A stretch of 14,313 nt of DNA, taken from contig JAZRLQ010000014.1 of NCBI GenBank assembly GCA_045646925.1, positions 1-14,313 on the forward strand, read 5' to 3'. Of the stretch, positions 1-5,361 are shown piece by piece. This DNA comes from QALR01 sp045646925 (GTDB taxonomy: Bacteria; Bacillota; Clostridia; Oscillospirales; CAG-272). How positions within the stretch are numbered: position 1 is the first letter of the stretch; every line of letters starts with the position of its first letter. The notes under the pieces are model-generated. The model was not told the DNA's origin, ran no database searches, and saw only the letters and a list, made by a program, of their open reading frames with translations. Made by a program: the position numbers and the translations under genes.

Positions 1-1190
1 ATCTTGCTGAAACCTCCTGCATCAACTGCGGTCAGTGTATCAATGCTTGTCCCGTTGGCGCTCTCTACGAAAAGGACGACACCCAGAAGATTCTCGAAGC
101 GATCGGCGATCCCACCAAGCACGTTGCGATCTGCTGCGCACCTTCCGTACGCACCGCGATCGGCGAATGCTTCGGCTACGAACCCGGCACCGACACCGAA
201 GGTCAGATGGTTGCAGCGCTCAAGAAGCTCGGCTTCGACGGCGTATACGACATGAACTTCACCGCAGACCTTACCATCATGGAAGAAGCTACCGAATTCC
301 TTGAAAGAATGAAGGAAGGCAAGAACCTCCCCCTCATCACTTCCTGCTCTCCCGGTTGGATCAAGTACTGCGAACACTACTTCCCCGAATTCACGGACAA
401 CCTCTCCACCTGCAAATCTCCTCAGCAGATGTTCGGCGCAATGTACAAGACCTACTATGCGCGTAAACGCGGCCTCGATCCCGCAGACATCGTATTCGTT
501 TCCGCTATTCCTTGTACCGCGAAGAAATTCGAAGTACGCCGTCCCGGACAGAGCGCTGTCGGCGAAGGCATTTACGACGTTGACTACGCGATCACCACTC
601 GTGAGCTCGGTCGCATGATCGAACAGGCGGGCATCAACTACAAGGGTCTCGACGACGAAGAATTCGACAAGCCCTTCGACATCGGTTCCGGCGCAGGCGC
701 GATCTTCGGCGCTACCGGCGGCGTTATGGAAGCAGCTCTCCGTACCGCAGCTGAAGTTATCCTCGGCACCAAGCTCGAAAAGCTCGAATTCAACGACGTT
801 CGCGGTACCGCTCCCATCAAGACCGCAACCTACAAGCTCGGTGACGTAGAAGTAAACGTTGCAGTTACCTCCGGCACCAAGAACGCAAAGGAACTTCTCA
901 ACAAGGTAAAATCCGGTGAGATCAAGGCTGACTTCATCGAAGTCATGGCTTGTCCCGGCGGTTGTGTCAACGGCGGCGGTCAGCCCGTTCAGAGCGCAGC
1001 TACCAAGGCAGCGATCAACCTCAAGGAAAAACGCGCTTCCATCCTTTACAATGCAGACAGCAAGATGGCACTCCGCAAATCCCACGAGAATCTCGCCGTT
1101 CAGAAGCTTTACGACGAATACCTCGAAAAGCCCGGCAGCCACGTTGCTCACGAAATTCTCCATACCCACTACATCAAACGCGGACTTTAA
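1..1190 (+). CDS. [FeFe] hydrogenase catalytic subunit, HndD/HydA type (5' partial)
   Basis: This enzyme reduces protons to H2, or oxidises H2, at the H-cluster in the cytoplasm. It probably takes electrons from ferredoxin and/or NAD(P)H through partner subunits outside the window. The reading frame is open from base 3, giving 395 visible residues, so the N-terminal iron-sulfur domains are cut off. Visible residues 6-17 form a 4Fe-4S motif (CINCGQCINACP). The three H-cluster signatures follow: TSCSPGW (113-119), IPCTAKKFE (169-177) and MACPGGCVNGGGQP near the C-terminus. Proton-path residues matching CpI Glu279, Glu282, Arg286, Ser319 and Cys299 are present. The protein ends with HEILHTHYIKRGL, as in HndD-like subunits, with no C-terminal extension. 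The ligand position matching CpI Cys300 is Ser, and Met353 is Ile (see findings). Codon choice is strongly biased (TTC, ATC, ACC, CTC, AAG), which suggests high expression. Family certain; subgroup (HndD versus monomeric) inferred. Confidence 0.95.
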   Translation, partial: LAETSCINCGQCINACPVGALYEKDDTQKILEAIGDPTKHVAICCAPSVRTAIGECFGYEPGTDTEGQMVAALKKLGFDGVYDMNFTADLTIMEEATEFLERMKEGKNLPLITSCSPGWIKYCEHYFPEFTDNLSTCKSPQQMFGAMYKTYYARKRGLDPADIVFVSAIPCTAKKFEVRRPGQSAVGEGIYDVDYAITTRELGRMIEQAGINYKGLDDEEFDKPFDIGSGAGAIFGATGGVMEAALRTAAEVILGTKLEKLEFNDVRGTAPIKTATYKLGDVEVNVAVTSGTKNAKELLNKVKSGEIKADFIEVMACPGGCVNGGGQPVQSAATKAAINLKEKRASILYNADSKMALRKSHENLAVQKLYDEYLEKPGSHVAHEILHTHYIKRGL

Positions 1191-1208
1191 TAAATTATCG
1201 TTCAACGC

Positions 1209-1242
1209 AAAAAGCCCAACCTCAATCGAGGTTGGGCTTTTT
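1209..1242 (+). terminator. Rho-independent terminator of the hydrogenase
   Basis: A 10-bp stem (GCCCAACCTC / GAGGTTGGGC) has a 4-nt AATC loop and is flanked by five A and five T, starting 18 nt after the hydrogenase stop. The A and T flanks extend the stem to 15 bp. It could also act on the opposite strand. Confidence 0.9.
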
Positions 1243-1245
1243 AGT

Positions 1246-1280
1246 CGAAAAAAATCCACCGGATCGGTGGATTTTTTTCG
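1246..1280. terminator. Bidirectional terminator between convergent hydrogenase and pcrA
   Basis: A 16-bp inverted repeat (CGAAAAAAATCCACCG with its complement) surrounds a 3-nt loop. The A7 and T7 runs make it terminator-like on both strands. It ends 13 bp before the pcrA stop codon, so it is the likely pcrA terminator and a second stop for the hydrogenase transcript. Confidence 0.85.
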
Positions 1281-1293
1281 AAATCAATCGTCA

Positions 1294-3693
1294 TTAAATT
1301 TTACGAAGCTTTGCGTAGGTCGCCATAAGCTTTTTGGTTCCCGCTTTATCAAAAGCAACCTCGTAAAGCACGTCAGCGCCCATTTCTCTGACGGAAAGGA
1401 CGGTACCTTCACCGAACATAGAATGGCTGACACGATCACCTATAGCAAGGCTCTCAACAACCTTCGTCTTTCCGACCTCGCTGGAAAGAGAGGACTTCGA
1501 GGTGAATGCGTTGGAAAGTGTATATTTCTTTGTCTTTTCGCCCGTTTCCGCCTTCATCTTCGGCTTCTGTTCCGGAATGTCTGCGGTCTTATACTCGTCG
1601 GCAATTTCGGAAAGGAAGCGGGACGCGGGGTTGAACTGCGATTTACCGAAAAGCAATCTTTCCTTTGCGCAAAGCGCGTATACGCGCTGCTCCGCACGCG
1701 TCAGGGCAACGTAAGCGAGACGGCGCTCCTCCTCGAGCTCATCGGGAGAAAATGCGGATTGTTGGCTCGGGAAAATGCCTTCCTCCATACCGGGAAGGAA
1801 AACAACGGGGAATTCCAATCCCTTCGCGCTATGGATCGTCATGAGAACGACCGCATCGGAGGTTTGATCGTAATTATCAATATCAGTAACGAGAGAAATT
1901 TCCTCAAGGAAGCCCTGCAAGGTCGCGCTTTCAACGCTTTCTTCATATTCGATCACGCTGGAGATCAATTCCTCCACGTTTTCGCGGCGTTCCGGTCCTT
2001 CACCGTTTTCTTCCTGCGCGCGAAGCATATCCATATAGCCCGAAAGCTCGATGGTCTCGCGCACAAGCTCGGAAAGCTTCGCCTTGCCCTGCATATTCTG
2101 CAATCTGCGGATCAGAGCCACGAACATGACGAATTTGCTGTACGCCTTGGAAACGGTCGGATAGCGGTCTGCATTCTCCATGACCTCGAACATCGCCATA
2201 TTGCGATCCTCGGAGATTCTGCGAACCGCCGCCATCGTCGCTTCACCGATCTTTCTCTTCGGCTCGTTAATGATACGCTCCAGACGGAGATTATCGGTCG
2301 GATTGTTGACAACGCTCAGATAAGCGAGAACGTCTTTGATCTCTTTTCTTTCAAAGAAACGGTGACCGCCTACGATGCGGTAAGGGATCGCGCTTTTTGC
2401 GAGAACGCTTTCGATCGCGTTGGACTGCGCGTTCGTTCTGTAGAGAACGGCAAAGTCGCTGTATTTTTTCTTTTCGCGGATAACGAGCTCCATGATCTTG
2501 TTCATGATGTAACGGGACTCGTCGTTCTGCGTGTCAAACTGCTTGACGACGATCTTTTCGCCGTCGTCCTTTCCCGTCCAAAGCTCTTTTCCTCTTCTGC
2601 CGAAGTTGTGACGGATCACGGAGTTTGCCGCGTTGAGAATGTTTGCGGTGGAACGGTAGTTTTCTTCCAGCTTGATAATCTTCGTGCCGCGCACCTTTTC
2701 GTCGAAGTGGAGAATGTTTTCAATGGTGGCGCCGCGAAACTTATAGATGCTCTGGTCATCATCGCCAACGACCATCAGATTATCGTAGCCGCCGGAGAGC
2801 AGAAGCGCCAACTCAAACTGCGCGAAGTTAGTATCCTGGAACTCGTCGATCATAACGTAGCGGAACTGCTTCTGATAATAAGTGAGCGCTTCCATATTTC
2901 CTCGAAGCAAGAGGACAGTGTTCATGATGATATCGTCGAAGTCCATCGCCATCGCGCCCTTCATTCTATGGTCGTAAAGGGTGTATACGGAGGAGATCTG
3001 CTGCAGCTTGACGTCCTGACCAACCTCAGCATCGAAATCCTGCGGTGTCGTCAACGTGTTTTTTGCCATGCTGATGCGGTTCATCATCGTGCGGACGGAA
3101 ATGACCTTTTCGTCAATACCCATCTGCTTCATGCAATCGGCAATCAGTTTTTTGGAATCGTCCGTATCGTAAATGGTGAAATTGCTTTCATAACCAATCG
3201 ATTTTGCATATTTTCGAAGCATACGCAGACACATGGAGTGGAACGTACCGCACCAGATATCCTTTGCGCCTTCGCCGATCGTCTTTTCCAGACGGGTCTT
3301 CATTTCATTGGCTGCCTTGTTCGTAAACGTGATGGCAAGCACGTTCCAAGGCGCGACGAATTCCGATCTGTCGGCAAAGGAATCGAGATATGTATTCAGA
3401 TCTTCAGCCGAAAGATTCTTTGCATTTTCCATTTCCGCAATCGTTTCCTCGGAAACAGCGTAAGGAACCTGCTCTGAAAAATAAGCGTTGCCATATTTCA
3501 ATATATAAGCGATACGATTGACAAGCAAAGTCGTTTTTCCCGTACCTGCTCCGGCAAGCACGAGCAACGGACCCTTGGTTGTATAAACTGCTTCTCTTTG
3601 TTTTTCATTCAGAAAAGCGTACTTTTGATCAAAAAGAGCGCGCTTCGCCGCAAGATAGCGTTCACCCTGCGTTTTGTTTGCTTGATTTGACAT
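1294..3693 (-). CDS. pcrA: ATP-dependent DNA helicase PcrA/UvrD (superfamily 1A)
   Basis: This is a 3'-5' DNA helicase of nucleotide excision repair, replication-fork maintenance and removal of recombinase filaments. Motifs in order (799-residue numbering): Q-motif LNEKQREAV near 28-36, Walker A AGAGTGKT (47-54), Ia AITFTNKAA (about 120), Walker B DEFQDT (283-288), III QSIYKFRGA (314-322), IV ENYRST (344-349), V TIHSAKGLEF (619-628) and VI YVALTRAE (661-668). The C-terminal module (GDRVSHSMFGEGTV ... KLMATYAKLRKI) is the RNA-polymerase-binding Tudor-like domain of PcrA rather than Rep. The longest frame starts at 3699, but the SD GGAAGG (complement of 3701-3706) lies 7 nt before the second ATG at 3693, so that start was chosen. 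Between Walker A and motif Ia there are about 45 more residues than in B. subtilis-type PcrA. The gene appears to be transcribed alone, from a promoter at 3774-3802. Confidence 0.95.
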   Translation of the reverse strand: MSNQANKTQGERYLAAKRALFDQKYAFLNEKQREAVYTTKGPLLVLAGAGTGKTTLLVNRIAYILKYGNAYFSEQVPYAVSEETIAEMENAKNLSAEDLNTYLDSFADRSEFVAPWNVLAITFTNKAANEMKTRLEKTIGEGAKDIWCGTFHSMCLRMLRKYAKSIGYESNFTIYDTDDSKKLIADCMKQMGIDEKVISVRTMMNRISMAKNTLTTPQDFDAEVGQDVKLQQISSVYTLYDHRMKGAMAMDFDDIIMNTVLLLRGNMEALTYYQKQFRYVMIDEFQDTNFAQFELALLLSGGYDNLMVVGDDDQSIYKFRGATIENILHFDEKVRGTKIIKLEENYRSTANILNAANSVIRHNFGRRGKELWTGKDDGEKIVVKQFDTQNDESRYIMNKIMELVIREKKKYSDFAVLYRTNAQSNAIESVLAKSAIPYRIVGGHRFFERKEIKDVLAYLSVVNNPTDNLRLERIINEPKRKIGEATMAAVRRISEDRNMAMFEVMENADRYPTVSKAYSKFVMFVALIRRLQNMQGKAKLSELVRETIELSGYMDMLRAQEENGEGPERRENVEELISSVIEYEESVESATLQGFLEEISLVTDIDNYDQTSDAVVLMTIHSAKGLEFPVVFLPGMEEGIFPSQQSAFSPDELEEERRLAYVALTRAEQRVYALCAKERLLFGKSQFNPASRFLSEIADEYKTADIPEQKPKMKAETGEKTKKYTLSNAFTSKSSLSSEVGKTKVVESLAIGDRVSHSMFGEGTVLSVREMGADVLYEVAFDKAGTKKLMATYAKLRKI

Positions 3694-3700
3694 TTTCATA

Positions 3701-3706
3701 CCTTCC
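3701..3706 (-). promoter_or_regulatory. Ribosome binding site that sets the pcrA start
   Basis: The minus strand reads GGAAGG, then TATGAAA, then ATG. The first ATG (3699) is only 1 nt from the SD and cannot be used well. The second (3693) is spaced 7 nt, the usual distance. Confidence 0.7.
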
Positions 3707-3773
3707 GTTTCATAAATGTTCGTTCACAGAGCGACGGCGTATTTCCGTCGACACAAAATTTACATACATATTT

Positions 3774-3802
3774 ATTATACACTAAAATTCATCCAGAATC
3801 AA
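3774..3802 (-). promoter_or_regulatory. Sigma-A-like promoter of pcrA
   Basis: On the minus strand a TTGATT -35 (3797-3802) and a perfect TATAAT -10 (3774-3779) are separated by 17 nt. A/T tracts upstream of the -35 (3805-3838) could act as an UP element. Transcription would begin near 3767, giving a leader of roughly 70 nt. The leader holds a small hairpin (CGACGG / CCGTCG, 3732-3750). I found no palindrome with Gram-positive LexA spacing (GAAC-N4-GTTC) here. Confidence 0.65.
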
Positions 3803-3858
3803 CACAAAATACAATTTTTTCTAAAAAAAGATTTTTTTATTCGACCTGCGCTTGTTCT

Positions 3859-3900
3859 CGGAAATATTCCGTTTTCTCTCTCGGAACGCAGTTGTTCCGA
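3859..3900. repeat. Pair of related inverted repeats (CGGAA...TTCCG)
   Basis: Two dyads sharing the same outer half-sites lie 10 nt apart: CGGAA-ATA-TTCCG at 3859-3871 and TCGGAAC-GCAGTT-GTTCCGA at 3881-3900. They lie between two divergent promoters, about 60-100 bp upstream of the pcrA -35. They may be a repressor or activator site, or short transcript hairpins. The protein that would bind them is unknown. Confidence 0.4.
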
Positions 3901-4039
3901 CCATGAGGGATATTGAGAAACGGCGAAAGCTGAATTTCTATTTACCGCTGACTGCGCACGCCGCCAGCCCTATTTTATTATTTTACCCAATCGATGCATT
4001 ATGTGTAAATCTAAACAAAAAGTCAAAAAAGAAAACAAA

Positions 4040-4087
4040 TTTTTTCACGATTTTTTGCACTTTTTTTCAAAATCCCCTTGTTTTTTT
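4040..4087. other. Helically phased T-tracts, predicted intrinsic curvature
   Basis: T6 (4040-4045), T6 (4051-4056), T7 (4061-4067) and T7 (4081-4087) have centres about 11, 10.5 and 20 bp apart, close to whole turns of the helix. This is the pattern known to give intrinsically bent DNA. It runs directly into the -35 region of the carboxypeptidase promoter. Confidence 0.5.
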
Positions 4088-4106
4088 AAAAGTTATATAA
4101 TATAAT
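4078..4106 (+). promoter_or_regulatory. Sigma-A-like promoter of the D,D-carboxypeptidase
   Basis: A TTGTTT -35 (4078-4083) and a perfect TATAAT -10 (4101-4106) have a 17-nt spacer. A second TATAAT overlaps at 4096-4101. Transcription would start near 4113. The leader is about 44 nt and contains the SD AAAGGA at 4144-4149, 7 nt before the ATG. Confidence 0.75.
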
Positions 4107-4156
4107 ACTAAATGAAAGATGCGTAAATACTCCCAACTCAAAGAAAGGATTAAAAA

Positions 4157-5296
4157 ATGAACAACACCCAAACCAATATAGATAAAGTCAATAAGCCCGC
4201 CGCGGAAACCGCTGCAAAGCCCTCTGCTCCGGCCACAAATAAACCTACTGCAAAAAAACCCGCAACTCAGCCAGCAAAGAAAAAACACAAGAAGCTCCGC
4301 TTCAAGCCGAACAAGGGCGGTATGCTTGCCCTTCTCGCTTTGATCCTGATCACCGCGGCACTCATCACCGGTATCGTATTCCTCATCAAGGGAACTATTT
4401 ACTGGGTTGATTCCATGAAAAACACCACTGAATCCACTTCCGATAACGGTGGATCGAACACGATTCCTTGGAACAACGCTTATGCTCCTATCTCGTATCC
4501 GAACTCCAACATCACATTGGGTAAAGAAGGCTCTTCCTTGATCCTCGTCAATTCTGCCAACGCCTACTCTCTTGCAGACTCCATCAGCTCCCAGACAACG
4601 AATCTCTATCAATACAATGGATACGGTTCTCACTACGTACTCCCTGGCAGTGACACCCGTGCGCATAACTCGATGCTCTCCTCCTTGGTCAATATGATCA
4701 GTGCTTTGGTGGAAGCAGATCCCAGCGGTGCATTCCAAACGACAACCGATAAGCTCTATATCACCGGTGCATACCGCGATATTGCCTTGCAGACGACATT
4801 GAATTCCACCAATCCTTCGAATTATCCCGAAGTTCCCGGATACAGTGAGCACCACACCGGTCTTGCCATCGATCTCAAGGTTCTGTCCAACAGCGCAACA
4901 ATCGCTCTTCGCGACAGTGAATACGAATGGTTGGCAGCGCATTGCGCGGAATACGGCTTCATCATTCGCTATGAAGCAAGCAAGTCCGCTCTTACCGGCA
5001 TCGTTGATGAGCCCTATCATTTCCGTTACGTTGGCGTTTCTCACGCAACCTATATGACGGCAAACAATCTCTGTCTTGAAGAATATCTTGAACTTCTCCG
5101 CAACTCCCATAGTTACGAAAAGACTCCTCTCGAATTCTCCGCAGGAGATAAGGACTATCTTGTATACTACGTAGAATCTACCGCGGATGCATCTTTCACC
5201 TCCATCCCCGTTCCTCCCGCTTCCGAAGGAAGCTACACCACTTCCGGCGATAACATGAACGGCTTCATCGTTACCGTTGAAAAAACAGCAAAATAA
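4157..5296 (+). CDS. Membrane-anchored D-alanyl-D-alanine carboxypeptidase, M15B family (VanY/DacY-like)
   Basis: This zinc peptidase is expected to remove the terminal D-Ala from peptidoglycan stem peptides outside the cell. Residues 1-55 form a Lys/Ala/Pro/Thr-rich, positively charged cytoplasmic segment. One membrane helix follows at about 56-84, with positive residues before it, giving type II topology. Residues 85-195 are a Ser/Asn-rich stalk and N-terminal part. The M15B core starts at TGAYRD (203-208). The zinc and catalytic residues, by analogy with VanX, are His232 and Asp239 (SEHHTGLAID, 230-239) and Glu285 and His288 (EPYHFRYVG, 285-293). A C-terminal domain (about 320-379, ending SGDNMNGFIVTVEKTAK) follows, as in many clostridial homologues as far as I recall. 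The gene has its own promoter and terminator, so it is probably monocistronic. The exact substrate (stem peptide versus glycopeptide-resistance precursor) cannot be told, and no van genes are nearby. Confidence 0.9.
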   Translation: MNNTQTNIDKVNKPAAETAAKPSAPATNKPTAKKPATQPAKKKHKKLRFKPNKGGMLALLALILITAALITGIVFLIKGTIYWVDSMKNTTESTSDNGGSNTIPWNNAYAPISYPNSNITLGKEGSSLILVNSANAYSLADSISSQTTNLYQYNGYGSHYVLPGSDTRAHNSMLSSLVNMISALVEADPSGAFQTTTDKLYITGAYRDIALQTTLNSTNPSNYPEVPGYSEHHTGLAIDLKVLSNSATIALRDSEYEWLAAHCAEYGFIIRYEASKSALTGIVDEPYHFRYVGVSHATYMTANNLCLEEYLELLRNSHSYEKTPLEFSAGDKDYLVYYVESTADASFTSIPVPPASEGSYTTSGDNMNGFIVTVEKTAK

Positions 5297-5304
5297 TCGC
5301 ATTC

Positions 5305-5343
5305 AAATTCCGTCTGCGCCCTTACGGCACGGGCGGAATTTTT
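5305..5343 (+). terminator. Rho-independent terminator after the carboxypeptidase
   Basis: The arms AAATTCCGTCTGCGCC and GGCACGGGCGGAATTT pair with one mismatch and a few G-U pairs around a CTTAC loop. The 3' side runs into five T. It lies 8 nt after the stop codon and just ahead of the next gene's SD. Confidence 0.8.
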
Positions 5344-5361
5344 ATATCGAAAGGAACCATT

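Larger units (their letters stand above)
3700..4156. other. Divergent intergenic region between pcrA and the carboxypeptidase
   Basis: This 457-bp AT-rich stretch contains no convincing gene. It holds the pcrA promoter and leader on the left, two inverted repeats in the middle (3859-3900), phased T-tracts (4040-4087) and the carboxypeptidase promoter on the right. The open frames crossing it (for example 3716-3916 and 3852-4100) lack ribosome binding sites and have low-complexity sequence. The middle part from about 3900 to 4015 shows nothing I can name. A small RNA there cannot be excluded, but no terminator-like hairpin was seen to support one. Confidence 0.6.

Noticed and set aside
1191..1293. 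A small RNA gene between the hydrogenase and pcrA
   Set aside because: The two strong hairpins are fully explained as terminators of convergent genes, and no promoter elements were seen between them.
916..3477. An 853-codon open frame on the + strand, antisense to pcrA
   Set aside because: It starts inside the hydrogenase in another frame, has no ribosome binding site, crosses two terminators, and its translation has no recognisable domain. It is open because pcrA seldom uses codons whose complements are stops.
3881..3900. A possible LexA (SOS) box GAAC-N6-GTTC upstream of pcrA
   Set aside because: Gram-positive LexA boxes need a 4-nt spacer (GAAC-N4-GTTC). The spacer here is 6, and the site is about 80 bp upstream of the pcrA -35. 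It is kept only as an unnamed inverted repeat.
3852..4100. A small + strand gene of 82 codons in the divergent intergenic region
   Set aside because: It has no SD, a low-complexity Phe/Lys-rich end created by the T-tracts, and it runs through the inverted repeats and into the carboxypeptidase promoter.
4067..5302. A 411-codon open frame on the - strand opposite the carboxypeptidase
   Set aside because: It lies opposite a gene with clear catalytic motifs, promoter and SD. Its own product is Cys/Gly/Arg-rich with no family resemblance, and it has no promoter or SD.
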